The notes: generated from the letters alone by a model not told the origin. Positions 12,148 to 25,081 are shown, numbered from the stretch's first letter. The stretch is 64,000 bases of DNA from Euonymus europaeus (GCA_963580455.1 OY756969.1:21982760-22046759), one strand, 5' to 3'. Program-made: numbers and translations.

Positions 12148-13299
12148 ATGGCAGTTCACCATATCCTGTTCTCCTGCGTTCTAATATTCTTGTGTTTTCA
12201 AGGCCACGGAAACAGACCTTTTTCACCTTCCAATTCTCATCGACATCTCTCCCAAGATGGAGAATCCCCCCCTATTGCCTTACCTGCCGGATATTCTGAG
12301 GTTGCTGTGAAAGAATTAGGTGCAGGAAGTTTTGGTGTTCCAGTTGGTTTTGGCACTCCCAGACAGGACTTGAAGTTGTTTCTCGACACAGGCAGTAATA
12401 TCACTTGGATAAAGCAATGCCAATCTTGTTCCCAAAGTGACTGCAACAATTCCCAAATATCCATTTTTGACCCTTCTACATCCTCAACTTTCAATTCATC
12501 AAAACTTAACTACTCCATTGCATACAACGACGGCTCCTACTCCGAAGGATCGTTGGTTCGCGATACCTTGACTTTTAGTGACTTTTCTTACAATGACTTT
12601 GTCTTTGGTTGCAGCGTGAGTAGTGGTGGTGATTTTGATGGAGCAGATGGGCTACTAGGCATTGGACCAGGAGAAAATTCTTTTCTCTCCCGAGCAGTAA
12701 ATTTCCATGGAATCTTTTGTCACTGTCTCCCATCCTCAAAGAGCTCAACGGGTTTTATCATTTTTGATATTTTGGCAATTTCTACCTGCAATCCTGACCC
12801 TGAAAATTTCATACCACTTTTGAGGGACTCAGACCACTATTCAGTAAACCTCGTTGGTATTACTATTGGCCAAACAAGATTAGACATGAAAGACTACATG
12901 GGTTCTTCACTACTAAGTGTTATAGTTGATTCTGGCACAACGATCACTCGTCTACCTGGATTATTCCATGAAGCCATGAAATCAGAGTTCAAGAAACTTA
13001 TGTCAGGATACTCTCAGGCTCAACCGTTGTCAGAGTTACTGGACCTATGCTATGATCTTAGAGGACAGAACAATGTGTCAGTACCAAACATGGTACTGCA
13101 TTTCGAGGGCTCCAAGGATGTGCAACTAGATTCATCAGGTGTTCTCTGGAGAGAGAATGAGTCTCTAGTTTGCTTGGCTTTTGCAGGAAACAAAAAAGAT
13201 ACAGCCTTGAACATTATTGGTGGCCATCAACAACGTTCACTGAATGTTTACTATGATGTTCCTGGCATGAAAATAGCGTTTGGTAAAGGTAGTTGCTGA
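12148..13299 (+). CDS. pepsin-like aspartic protease (plant nepenthesin/CND41 type)
   Basis: A single-exon gene of 383 residues. It starts with a signal peptide (about residues 1-20, ILFSCVLIFLCF). The two catalytic motifs are DTGS at Asp80 and DSGT at Asp261, with a flap Tyr at 126 (AYNDGSYSEG). Paired cysteines around residues 91-99 and in the C-terminal half fit the plant A1 family. The C-terminal IIGGHQQRSLNVYYDVPGMKIAFG is the usual end of this family. It should be a secreted or vacuolar endopeptidase. It is shorter at the N-terminus than many relatives, with little prosegment. An 86-bp tandem duplication covers the last codons and the stop. Confidence 0.9.
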   Translation: MAVHHILFSCVLIFLCFQGHGNRPFSPSNSHRHLSQDGESPPIALPAGYSEVAVKELGAGSFGVPVGFGTPRQDLKLFLDTGSNITWIKQCQSCSQSDCNNSQISIFDPSTSSTFNSSKLNYSIAYNDGSYSEGSLVRDTLTFSDFSYNDFVFGCSVSSGGDFDGADGLLGIGPGENSFLSRAVNFHGIFCHCLPSSKSSTGFIIFDILAISTCNPDPENFIPLLRDSDHYSVNLVGITIGQTRLDMKDYMGSSLLSVIVDSGTTITRLPGLFHEAMKSEFKKLMSGYSQAQPLSELLDLCYDLRGQNNVSVPNMVLHFEGSKDVQLDSSGVLWRENESLVCLAFAGNKKDTALNIIGGHQQRSLNVYYDVPGMKIAFGKGSC

Positions 13300-13421
13300 T
13301 ACTGCAAGCGATTTGTCTTTCTTCTGTATTCCTGTACTATGATGTTCCTGGCATGAAAATAGCGTTTGGTAAAGGTAGTTGCTGATACTGCAAGCGATTT
13401 GTCTTTCTTCTGTATTCCTGT
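13249..13421 (+). repeat. 86-bp tandem duplication across the protease stop codon
   Basis: Two copies of an 86-base unit (starts 13249 and 13335) appear identical. The unit encodes the last residues YYDVPGMKIAFGKGSC, the stop and some 3' UTR. The second copy lies after the stop, so it should not alter the protein. Confidence 0.9.
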
Positions 13422-13439
13422 GCAAAATTAGTGAATTTG

Positions 13440-14033
13440 TTTATGTAAAATTTCAGTTGCAATGAAAACCAATTATTATTTGTCTGTTTGTCATATGATG
13501 GATGAGGAAAAGATCTTTTAGAACCCTAAATAACTCTCAAGACAAGCACAAAGTCTTGGCAAAGAGAATGAATGGCCACAGTTTCGCCAGAAAACGTTAC
13601 TCCCTGTAGTCAAGACTTGGCCTTTGCAAGTCAAAAGTCTTCTCATCTCTTTTCCAATCTTTGCCAATTTTTGTAACACTCAGTTGGCATCGTACCTGAA
13701 TGGCTTGTTCTACGCCTGTGGGGCTTACTCGCATAGGCTTCCACCCAGCCTTAAACTGACTGGCGGCCCAAGGTTTAGGCCAACTCAGTTGTCGGGAGGG
13801 CAAGCTGGGCTGGGTCATTCTCAGTTATTTAAAAAAAAAAATACACACACACACAGATTCTCGGATGTTCAAGCAGTAAAACAGAGTTCCAATCACAAGG
13901 CCATTAGCATAGCGTCCATAACCATATTATTACAGACATACTGGGTTGCTGTAAACCCAAAGCTCTAATTTATTCATACCGAGCACTAGCAAACTCCCCC
14001 TTAAAGGCATCAATGATATTTCCCTTCATGTAA
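13440..14033. other. intergenic between convergent genes
   Basis: This is the space between the protease and glyoxalase I 3' ends. It includes a short A-run and CA repeat at 13831-13856. No coding sequence is supported. Confidence 0.5.
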
Positions 14034-17032
14034 TCACTCCAGCTTGTGCAGTTCGTTCAGAAAATCTTCATTGTCAACCAGGACCTGCAATTACAAGCAA
14101 GAAAACCAATTAATCATTTAACTTGTAAATTAAGAATATGAGAATTAGTCATGTATATTGAAAAAATCTGTTAATGTTGCGTGAATATCCTAATTGCCTG
14201 GTTGCGACAATAGCACGAGGCAATCAGTTAGAGATTAAAGCCAACAAACAAAACAACAGAGAAGCACAACATGCAACACACCATATTCAATTCTGTTGGT
14301 TCAACTTTGCAAGTTGATTACATCTGTGATGATCAATGAATCGAATAATTTAAAAGTTGGGACACAATTAGAAGTTAAAACCTCAATATGTTTCTGCAAG
14401 AAGAAAGCAAACATTTCTACCAATTAAACCCAAATACTTCCAATCACTAAAGACAACTTACAGTTTTCCAGCCATCAGGATCCAGAAAAGAGACAATTTT
14501 TGTGTTAATTCCAGGAATTGGTCCAGCTTGCCGAGTAATCTTTCCTCCAAGCTCTTGCGTGACCGCGTTAACCACCTCACCACTTTTGTATACATCATCA
14601 GTACTGATAGCAACCTGTAATAGATAACAAAATAAGATTAAAAGGAAAAGTATGTGTATCAAATGAAGAAAAATATCATTTGAATTTGCACAAGGACGGG
14701 CAGATCTGACCTGTGCATATGCATTTCCCTTGGTGTACTCAGTCACACCGTAGTTGTAAGTCAACTCAAGAATAGTGGACTCAAGCTCCTCTGCATAGCC
14801 CAGGATGGCCATTGTGTACTATTGCATTACACGCAACAATAAGAGGAAACTCATTAGACTTCTTCAACCCTCTCAACTAAGAGCAAGTGTGGTTGTAACT
14901 AAAAGATTAGATGAAATCTTAACAATAAAAAAAGAAAGATTAAATGAAACCACGGAGAGGAGACAGAAAACCTTGTATTCGGGTCTATCGGCCTTCTTTA
15001 TTACTTTCATCCCCAAGGCCTGCAAAAAAAGGATAACAGAAAACAAGAAAATCATACGAAGAATCTTTTGATTGAGTTGGCAAGCCGATCCCTCTGCCAA
15101 ATATTTGGCGGTACAACCGGGAAAAAAATATATTATATATTTATTCTCCAGTTTATGTAGATAGATTAATCATGCATGATTCTTTGATTAACCATTAGAT
15201 AAGAATATTACGAACACAGTGTGGTGTTCTAATCTAGGAGCCAAAAGAAATACTTGACAGTACAACTGTACAAGACACCCATTCATAGCACAATCTCAAC
15301 CAAAATAACCATCAATTTGTCAACTAATTTTTTATGTATGACGAAAAAAATTGGCTTTACAACCGAAAAAAATAAAATAAAATATTTATTCTCTTCAGTT
15401 TATGGAAAATGATAGATTTATCATGCATGATTTCTTTGATTATCCATTAGATAAGAATATTATTAACGCAGCGTGGTGTTCTAGTCTAGGAGCCAAAAGA
15501 AATACTTGACAGTACAACTGTACAAGACACCCATTCATAGCACAATCTCAACCAAAATAACAGAAAAATTTGTCAACTAATTTTTGGCGCATGACAGAAA
15601 AAATTGGCGTTACAACCGAAAAAAATAAATAAAATATTTATTCTCTTCAGTTTATGGAAAATGATAGATTTATCATGCATGATTTCTTTGATTACCCATT
15701 AGATAATAATATTATTAACGCAGGATGGTGTTCTAGTCTAGGAGCCAAAACAAATACTTGACAGTACAACTGTGTAAGACACCCAGTCATAGCACAAGCT
15801 TAACCAAATTAACCATCAAATTTGTCAGCTAGTTTTTGGCGCATGATGAAAATTATTTACAATTTTACCAGCCCTATAGCAGGTTTACTAGAAACTCGGA
15901 AACAAGACAACAATAAGAATCCAAACAAAACACTTCAACATTGTATTACCTTCTCGTAGAATTTGATTGACCGTTCCAGATCTCCAACACGAAGCATTAT
16001 TTGGCAGAGAGGCTCAGGTGTGCTTCCTCTTTGGATAAGCTCAAAAGTATAACCATCAGGATCCTTCACATAAGAAATTACAGTCGATCCACCTTTAACT
16101 GGACCAGGCTCCCTAGTGATATTGCCACCCTTGGCACGGATGTTCTCGACCATTTTGTAAACCTGGAAGCCCAAATATTTATAGTTCATTTCGAGCATCA
16201 AGACAAATCCATATACTCTAACTCAGTAGAGCGAAACTTACATCTTCAGTTGCAATCGCAAAATACCCAAAACCAGTTCCAATATCATATGAGGTTACCC
16301 CATAATCTGCACATTTGAAGAAAAAAAATTCTCATGACATCAAACAGTGAATACATCATAAGCCTAGGAGTCAAATGGCAACCTTCTTGTGAAAATTGAC
16401 AACAACGGCATCAATGCTGTAGAACTTTTTGCCAAGTTTGAACTTCTCTTAATGTAAGTAATAACCAACAACAACAAAAAAGTATCGCATCATCGCATGT
16501 TTACCAACTGGTCAAATGCTGATACTACTAGTGTTCTAGATATACATATACAATGAGATGCAACTCTACCTGCCTAGGCAGTCCATCTAGAAGTAACAGT
16601 AAAGAAAGTATACAAAGCATGTAACAAGAGAATGGTCAACTAATCAGTATGTAACAGAAACAATAAACTAGGAGAAATCCTTTATGCAAAGATAAAGTCC
16701 GAATAACATACTGTATGTTAGCTCAACAACAAAATGAGATTCTTCTGTGCCAAACCCAAGAAAAGCATTGGAGTACTTCTCCTCTGGAACATCTCTTTTC
16801 CTCAAAAGCTTCATTCCAAAACATTCAGTATAAAACCTGACACCAAATTGCAAAAGAAAAAATCCAAGCAATGAAACTAAAACTTCTGCCGATAATTTGA
16901 CAAGCAAAAAGTGGATGCATACTTGATTGTGCGATCAAGATCACCAACACGGTACACTGCATGAAGGAACCTACGCTTATCTTTCGTTGGCCATTCCAAC
17001 AATTCGGTATTAACTGGTGCAGCCTCAGCCAT
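14034..17032 (-). CDS. GLX1: lactoylglutathione lyase (glyoxalase I)
   Basis: Eight coding exons on the minus strand: 17032-16923, 16836-16712, 16306-16242, 16162-15950, 15019-14972, 14818-14711, 14614-14462, 14084-14034. All have GT-AG borders and the frame continues throughout, giving 290 residues, the usual length for the plant two-domain enzyme. It converts the methylglyoxal-glutathione hemithioacetal to S-lactoylglutathione in the first step of methylglyoxal detoxification. Two repeated glyoxalase domains are visible: [29 protein letters not shown]...VVELTYNYG, then [25 protein letters not shown]...[12 protein letters not shown]. Likely metal ligands are His24 and Glu75 in one half, Gln154 and Glu205 in the other. 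There is no transit peptide, so it is probably cytosolic. Confidence 0.96.
15105..15855. repeat. three tandem ~252-bp repeats in glyoxalase I intron 4
   Basis: A unit starting TTGGCGKTACAACCG and carrying GGAGCCAAAA...ACTTGACAGTACAACTGT occurs three times. Marker positions are 15237, 15489 and 15741, a spacing of 252 in both cases. Units are about 15105-15350, 15351-15603 and 15604-15855. They differ by scattered substitutions, so the array is not brand new. It lies wholly inside the intron between exons 4 and 5. Confidence 0.9.
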
Positions 17033-17052
17033 GTTCAGACAAATTCTTTACT

Positions 17053-17912
17053 CTGTTTCCAATAATGAGCCGATTATCAGTCAGGAGGCATTACTAATTA
17101 ATAGCAAATACCCACAAATTTTTTTGTCTCAATAGTTCCGTCACTGACAAAAGGGTTTGATCATTTTTTGAAATCAAATTTGTAGTAAATATGAATCAGG
17201 AAGAAGAGGAAGAAGAAGAAGAAACTCTGAATCTTTACAAAGTTGATTTTATTTTCAACTAATACAAAAAAAACCAATCCATGTACCAATTCGGCCCAAG
17301 TAAGAACTTAAAAAACTATTTTGCATCAGAAATTCTTCTAAGCCAAAACAAAACGAATTTCATGCCTCCTAACTGTCAAAGTGATACTTAAAACAACCAC
17401 GGTTTAAATTAGGCAGCACACAATTTACTCAGTAATCAATGAGACCACCTATACATTTATTGTACCCTTGAAAGATAATACGGCAAAGTTATTAACTTTC
17501 GACTCCATTAACAATCACACTCAGGTCACACCCACTATCTCAAGTTTTGAGTCGAATTAGTCCATCAACACGAAAATTCATGCCATTAGCTGCATAATTA
17601 TACACAGAATCACAATCAACAGACTTGCGAAATAAAAAAAATCAACTTTCAGAATCTAAAGTAAACTCACACAAGACAAAGTACATGACACCATAAAATC
17701 ACCCAAATTTCAACACGATTTCAGTCGGTCGGAAGCTCATAACATGCAAATGCAGAAAACTCAAAACTATTCGTTGGCGAGTTTGAGAAAAACTAGGACC
17801 ACAAACATTACAGTCTCGAATTCGAAACCCTAGCTTAGTAAGAACAGAAAATGAGGTTACCAGGATAAAATGTAGCGAGAGGAAAAGCGCGAGTATCGGT
17901 GCCCTCTATAAA
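17053..17912 (-). promoter_or_regulatory. glyoxalase I 5' UTR intron and TATA region
   Basis: A likely 5' UTR intron spans 17860-17053 (CCTG|GTAACC donor, AAACAG acceptor, 21 bases before the ATG). Upstream, TTTATAGA on the minus strand at about 17905-17912 could be the TATA box of the gene. Long leader introns of this kind are common in plant housekeeping genes. Confidence 0.5.
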
Positions 17913-18254
17913 TGATGAACGTCTGTAACGGCAAAAAAATTGCATACGTGGCAACAAACCCAATTCGCCACGTCCTGAAATGGCAATCGTGAATTTACTT
18001 TTGAAAGGTAGGTGCGAGTACCGGAGCACGTTTACCTTCTGAGTGATTTCTTTCTTTCGCAAGGGCCTCTGGTTGTTTATTGAGGCCCATCAAGTCTTGG
18101 TGGGCTAATACTGCCACACTTTTGACAGTACTCTCCTTTATAAGCCCACGAGGCTGCACCGATTGGGCCTTCTTATTTAGGCCCATCAAGGTAAATACAT
18201 TTTTAATCTAACTTGTATGAAAGAGTTTGTGACAGTACGGAACATTTGATTAAC

Positions 18255-18535
18255 ATTTAGGTCTTGTTTGAAAGAGATGTTGAGAAAGGTTAGGAGTGGT
18301 TCGTGAACAAGTGAACCTCTCCGAATTCTTACTTGACGCGAACATTTCAAGGTGTTTAGGAGAGTTCACAAACCTCCCAACACCCTTTTTCTCAACCCCT
18401 CAAAATAAGGGTTTGGGAGGTATTCACTCACGTAAACCCTCTCAACCCCTCCCAACATTTATAAATATCGAGTAAAAGTTAATTTTTATGAATCCCTCTC
18501 AACCCTAATGCCAAGCATAACCTTAGAGGATGCAT
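18255..18535. repeat. MITE-like repeat copy 1
   Basis: This stretch and 18893-19112 share order and wording: GTTCGTGAAC or TTCGCGAACC, GCGAACA(C/T)TTCAA, GGGAGGT(A/G)TTCACTCA, then ACCCTCATGCCAA or ACCCTAATGCCAA near the right end. Poorly matching inverted ends (TAAGGTTATGCTTGGCAT on the minus strand at the right) suggest a small non-autonomous DNA transposon. No coding sequence is seen. Confidence 0.45.
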
Positions 18536-18892
18536 GATGCGAGATGAGAGTGAAAAATAGATATTTTCTTATTTGGTTGAGTTTAGGTGGGTGAAATTTT
18601 AAACTTATCTAACCATTATTTACCTCTTATGGGGATTAGTGAAGCTCACCAAAAATATATAATTAGCTAATATCCACAAAAGATAATGAGTTTTGATGTT
18701 CAAAAGACTATTATATCTCATATTAATAAATAATCACAATCATTGAATTAGTCTATACTTGTGGATGGTAAAAATATGTCGTTGAGTCAAGAAGACACAT
18801 GGCTTGGAGATCAATAGGTGGATGCCTAGGGTAAGGTTGTACACTAGATGTTGCATGCAGTCAGAGATTTTTCCTAAAATATTCAACTAAGG

Positions 18893-19112
18893 CTATGCAT
18901 GGGAGAAGTTCGTTTATTCGCGAACCCCTCTGAACTTGTATTTGGTGCGAACACTTCAAAGTGTTTGGAACATCCATTTTTTAACCCTTGAACATGCAGG
19001 GTGGGGAGGTGTTCACTCATATAAAAGTCTCTCAATCCCTTCTAACCCCACAATACCAAACAAAAGTTCACTTTTATAAACCCTTCCCAACCCTCATGCC
19101 AACATAGCTTAA
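18893..19112. repeat. MITE-like repeat copy 2
   Basis: Second copy of the family at 18255-18535, in the same orientation and about 640 bp away. The left end TAAGGCTATGCATGGGAG partly mirrors the right end CATGCCAACATAGCTTA, as expected of degraded terminal inverted repeats. Confidence 0.45.
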
Positions 19113-22100
19113 AGTCAAAGGAGAGACATGGTACTCGCTTATATTCACAAGAACAAATCAGTTCAAGTTGCCTCAATTCAAAATTACCTCATCCCCAATT
19201 CAAACTTCAAATGGAGGAGTCGTTGCGTGATACAGGGAGAAGAAGCGAGTGATATATTATTTCATTTGATTATAAATAGAACCACTTGAATCAAAAGGAA
19301 GAGGTTGAATAATATTGACTTCTCCCGTGGATGTAAGTAAGCATTTTTGTTGAATCACGTATTTTGTGTGTTGATTATTTTCATTACGTATATCCTATAG
19401 CCTAGTCGTAGCTCTCACACTCAACCTTTGATCCACATCATCGGTGCCATTTTTTGAACAATACTATTCTTTTTTTTATGTATAAACAATTAGGATAATG
19501 AATAAATTATACAATTGAAATTTTATTTCCCATACTCATTTTTCATTTCATATCAAACAAAATAATTCTCATTTCACATTTGTTTCATGCTCGTCTTACA
19601 TTCATTAAATTAACAACTAAATCTCTTGTTAAAATCTAAGTGAGACTACGGTTAAACAGTAATTACTATACATATAAAGATCGATATTACCAATATGGAG
19701 TGAGTTTGAATCTCACATCTCCAATTACCCTTAATAAAATAAAAAATATTATAACGAGGTTGGTGGGCAATAACAAAATAATCAATTAGGGAGAGACCTA
19801 AACCTTATTCTAGTCTTTGTTGTGTCTGATTAGATTCAAACCTGTCCTACACAACTGACTTATTCGATATTATTAATTAATGTAATTAATATTCATTGCA
19901 TCCCTTCTCAACTCTAAGGGTCACAAATCACTCTCATACGCATTTCTTTTTCTCACCACTTGATTTATAATAGCTATCTCATTCAACACCTGCCGACGCG
20001 CGCGAGTATGGTGAAGAGGAGAGGACTCGCCGCAGAATCGCTGGAAATCCAGCGAATTTGAGATTAACTAGAGCAATGCCCGGACTTTGTGCTGGGAGTT
20101 TTTGGAAAGATGTTGCTTGTGTATTTCATTTCAGTGTACGTATCTTCGGAGAAAATATTATTTTCTCAATTTGTGCTCATGATTTTTGCTTTTCTTATTT
20201 GAGTTATTATAGTTGATTGGTTGGTTTTTTATTATTTGCATGATTACTGGTATGTTTATATTATAATTAAGGTTAGATAATGGATTATTTTGAAATAAAG
20301 CGAGGAGTGATAACTAAGGTTTGTTTTAGAGACTTCAACAGTACTGACTGAGATAACTACATTGTTGTTGTGTATATAATATCTTTCAATTCATATGAAT
20401 ACGTCAAAGCTTTTGCTTTAGGAGTAGAGTTTAACCGTAATGACTGAGATAGTTAAATTCTTATCGTATATATAATTTTTTCAAATCATTTGAATACGTC
20501 AAACTTGTGCTTTAAGAGTGATGTTTATGAAGAATGTCCGTCTCTAATTTTTCCATGGGCTCTGTTTTGGTTTCCTTGTAGGAACTTGCATGGAAGTTCT
20601 TGAAGATGTAAAAATGTATATAAATCTTTACTCTACACTTGTGTCTCTATGGTGTTGACCTCAAGTTTCTCTATACATTCTTTTAGGCAGCCACATCAAT
20701 GCAGGGAGATGAAAATGCACCAAGGAGCCTAAGGGTGTAAAGGACTTACCGATACAATGAAACTGTAGAATTCAAAGATCGTTCATGGATTGAAGTGCCA
20801 TCAAATTTATCATTATGCTACAAAAAAAATCAAAATATATCTATTTGCGAACCTTTGGCAGTCCCCTTTTTTGAGGGAACTTACATCACTATTTTTGTGA
20901 TTCTATTGGAAAACATATCTCAACCTGCCTTGATCAATCCCCTATTTATAGATGAATTAGCATGCACTGAAGCAACTTACCTGAAAAAATTGTCAGCAGC
21001 TTTTGGGTTTGCATGCAAGAATAGTTCATCCAGAAAAGAAAAGAAGACCATATGAATGCACGAATGCCAAATGGCCTATACCACCAACCATAACATCAAA
21101 GCTCTTTTGATATATCAGTTACAGCTTCACTCCTCTTACCTGCCGAGACAAATCCGCAAATTCCAATTTTCAATACCATTTAAAGAAGCATTCATTCTAC
21201 TTTCCAAATAGGAAAAATTAAATTTTCAACAAATTTTTCTAAGAGAAAGACTGAGAGATGAACCTGGCAAGGCCACAAATTCATATGCCAATTGTGTTAC
21301 AGCCATCATAGAATATACTTACTGATACCTATGTGACTATATATATAAACGACATATATAATAAAATCTCATTATATATTTTTTTTGTCTTTAAGTATAT
21401 ATATATATATACCTTGGGCTACTTCCCTTGTATTGGTGCATATGGCCATCGAGCCTATTAAAAAATCAAGAATCTTTTCCCTGGAAAAGTTGTACAAAAC
21501 AAAATTCTAATTACAAAAACTATTAAAATTTAAGTAAGAAAAAAGGAGAAAGAAGAGAAGAGTTGTTTAGTCAATTGAACAAAAGCACATGAAGAAGACA
21601 AGACCAATCCAATCCAACCTAGTACAGGGCATACCTAAACAAACACAGTTCTTAAAATGGGAACGAACATTGATAGCATACACTTGGATTGACTGCCTAA
21701 AACCTGCAATGGATTATTCTTGCAAGTCATCAATAAGCATCATTTTATAATCAGACTACATGCAGAATGTAGTGCAATGATGAGTAGAATTCAGCAATGT
21801 GATGCAGCACTGATAATAATAGTATACTTTAATTAATTAATTTATTTTGATAAATATGAGATGTGTGTCTTTCAAAAAGGTATAAAATAAGAAGATTTTG
21901 GCGCATCAAGTTTCATGAGATATCAATAACCTCATGAGCAAAGTATCATTGAAAGCTTTGAATTTGCACCATGCTTAAATACATAAAAAGCTTGCAAAGC
22001 ACAACATAAAATATTTTTTCTCAAGAAGCATACCAAAGTCGTTCAGTGTGAGGTGTAAAAGTGAGTTTTGGTCGCATGTGGTACTCTCAACCTCTTACAC

Positions 22101-23642
22101 TAACAACTTTAACAAAGTTAGACTTCCTATGCACATATACATTCACAGTAAAATCCCTCTCAAATGCCCAGAAAGTTAAGTTTATGAGAAGAAATATTTT
22201 ACTATCACTTAAAATTCAAAGAGACATTACCAGGATGAAGGCATTAATATTTCCTTTGGTTAACTTCATCTCTGAGGCCTCATCTTCTGATATATCAAGC
22301 ATATCTCTAACTTAACCACCTCCACTCTTCCTCATCTTCCAAACCAATTTGTGCACTTCTATAATCCTCTCCACCATTGAATCAAATCTTCATTGAAGCA
22401 AGAAAGGATTGAATATCTTTGTAAAAAAGAGTAATTAAGACTATTAAGGTGGCAATTGTGATGTGAAAGTATGAATGTTTTTCACCTAATAATTTAATCT
22501 AAAGATGAAAAAGAACCCACACCTATTCTCATCAGAACCTTAAATTGAAAATTAAAGAAGCTCTAAATAGAAAAAGTAGAAATTACTAATATTACTACCA
22601 TGAGACAATCTGATCCTCAAAAGAAAAACAAAAAAGGAAGAACATACCTCTTCAAAAAATTTAGCATCAAGAGACAGAGCTACATGAGCATTGCAAATTC
22701 CTGCACATCCACAAGGACATCCTTTTATCGATTTCTTGTGAGGAGCACTATGAGTTCCGAGGAAAAATCTTTTACTTCCCCCAGTCACTTCAAAAACAAT
22801 CGCCTATCCTAGATGAGAAAAACACATAAGCCCATTTCAGCCAAGTCAAATATGTCAAACATAAAAAAACTACAAAGTTGTGTGGAAGATTAGAAACAGA
22901 ACACACCGTGGATCTCTCTTTTGAGTACTGGGAGGTAGTAATTATGTGGCTGTACTCTTCCTTGGAAGAGAGCATTTATGTTGAGAAGAAGATGTTGCGG
23001 ACTAACAGTTGCTGTAACAAAAATGGTGTCAACATTTTGAAAGAATATACATGCCACTTGAGGGCTATATTTTCAACGTTACATGAAGCGAATAGGTATG
23101 TAGTTAGTCAACACATTCACATCACACCAACGACACTGAGACACTAACACAGGATTTTAAATTACTTTCCAATATTACTCAAATTCTTATTCAGCTGCAC
23201 ATAGTAGAAGAACAACAACAAATTTCTCAGTAACCACTTAACATGCACAACAAATTGGTTGATAATATGCATAGAGTGTTGAAGACGATAAATTTCTTAA
23301 AACCCATGAAAGGCCTTCGATAACCAATATTATAATAGAGAAACGAAATTACGAAGTACAATCGAGGGAAGATAAAAAAAAAAAGATCAGTTGAATCACC
23401 AAGAACAAAACAACAATGAATGAAATAAAAGGCCAAACCACCGATCGGATGACTTATAACCAGAAAACATTGTAACAACCAAGAACAACACAACGACGAC
23501 GCCATCGAAAACAGAAAACAGCTGAGACAGCAATCGAAAACAGCTAGAAAACAATATCTCGTCAAATTGCCGCTGATTGTCATGACCAAAATTTCTTCCC
23601 CCGAACTAACATGTCTATGCAGCCGTAATCACCAATGAGTTG

Positions 23643-23686
<44 letters not shown>

Positions 23687-24800
23687 GTTCGAATTAAACT
23701 ATTTCTACAACTTTGAGCAATAAATCGTAGCGAAATCAAAATCGAAATGCTATTCAGGTTATGAAAACAGATAAGCAAGAAGAGTGACCACATAGAAACT
23801 CAACGTTGCAATGTTCATGGAAAAATCAAGAAGAGACACTGCAGAGAAGAAATCAAAATCGAAACGAAGAAGCCTCCACCACCATAAAAATCTCTGACAT
23901 CTACCTATTACAGTCTGACAATGGAGACGTTGCACGGTGTGCACCACTATTTGGCGAAGTTTTCGAAAACAAAAGGAAAAAGCAGGAAGAGAGACTCGCG
24001 GAAAGAAAAAGACAAAATAAAAAATAAGTAAATAAAACATGTTGGCTAACTTAGATTCGAACCCGGCTAAACTTCAAAATCCTTACGGAAACTTCCACCA
24101 GACCAATCTTACTCTACGTGTCTTGTAGCCGCAACAAATGCTACAAAATCATTTACGCCAAGCAGAAGCTGTATATTTCAAAAATACATGAGACGCGCGC
24201 GAGTAGAAGGATGTCTGCACAACTCGCCGGGAAATCGCTCTGAATCCAGCAATTTTGAAATATATAGATTAATAGATTAATTCATTATGCATTTTTGTGT
24301 GTCCACAAACGCTCACTTCTGAGGCCCAAAGAGACTGGATTATCATGGCCTCACTTGCCCATTTATCTTTTACACAATTATGTTTATTAGGTCCACTACA
24401 ACGATATGTCGCAAGAATTTTTAACAAATATTAATTTTCAATCACGATTTTATTTCAAATTTTTGTTTACATTAAATTTCAATTGTGATTTGATTTTTGT
24501 TTGAATTTCAATTTTCCGTTTAAATTTTAAGATCTTATTAGGGCTGTTAAAAAAAATACAAAACCGAAACATAACCGTTTAGTTGGTTTCTTGAAGAAAA
24601 AAAAACATATTTTTCACAGAAACTAAATCAAAAATTAAAAATCGATATATCAATCGTAAATCAACTAAATAATTTGATCAATGAAAATGTTAAGTATCCC
24701 AACAAAAAATATCTCAAAAGCGTCCAAATAGAAACATAACATATAAATTTGAATTTTGAATCATGAATTTAACTCTAAATCATGTGACGTATGTTCTGTT
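19113..24800. other. long gene-poor region
   Basis: No open frame here is longer than about 120 codons and none resembles a known protein, on either strand. Structure present: a ~75-bp direct repeat at 19994-20071 and 24191-24270 (both start GACGCGCGCGAGTA), a TA microsatellite near 21395-21410 and a CT microsatellite at 23646-23682. The right end is AT-rich repeat text (24540-24870) with the ACCGAAACATAACCG style often seen in degenerate plant elements. A non-coding transcript or a decayed element cannot be excluded. Confidence 0.5.
23646..23682. repeat. CT microsatellite
   Basis: An uninterrupted dinucleotide CT run of about 37 bases in gene-poor DNA. Confidence 0.95.
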
Positions 24801-24962
24801 ATATAAAATTATGAATATTTTAAGATATTTTGTGTTACGATCGTTAGCAGTACCGGTTGATCAAAAATGCACCTAGAGAGAAGCAAACTAAATTTTGGCT
24901 AATTTGATTTTTTATTTTTCATTTTGTCGGCTTTGACAGAAATCCATGTCTTGGTCATCCAC

Positions 24963-24972
24963 GTCTCGTCTC
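24963..24972 (-). promoter_or_regulatory. two SURE core motifs upstream of APS reductase
   Basis: GTCTC occurs twice in direct succession, which is GAGAC on the minus strand, the core of the plant sulfur-responsive element. The motif is only 5 bases and common, so its value lies in being next to the UPE box and the APS reductase gene about 245 bp downstream. Confidence 0.35.
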
Positions 24973-25081
24973 GCGTGGAAGGAAGCATGACGAAAGCAGT
25001 GATAAAAGGACATACAGATTCAGCCAATTATTTTGAGCCAAGTAAGCAAAACGTAGGACCACCCAACAAGAACCAAATCAC

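Noticed and set aside
20795..21055. 86-codon plus-strand frame
   Set aside because: No recognisable domain, low-complexity composition, and no supporting splice or promoter context.
22552..22788. minus-strand frame with CPCGCAGIC
   Set aside because: Cysteine-rich wording looks interesting, but it is short, isolated and matches no family I know.
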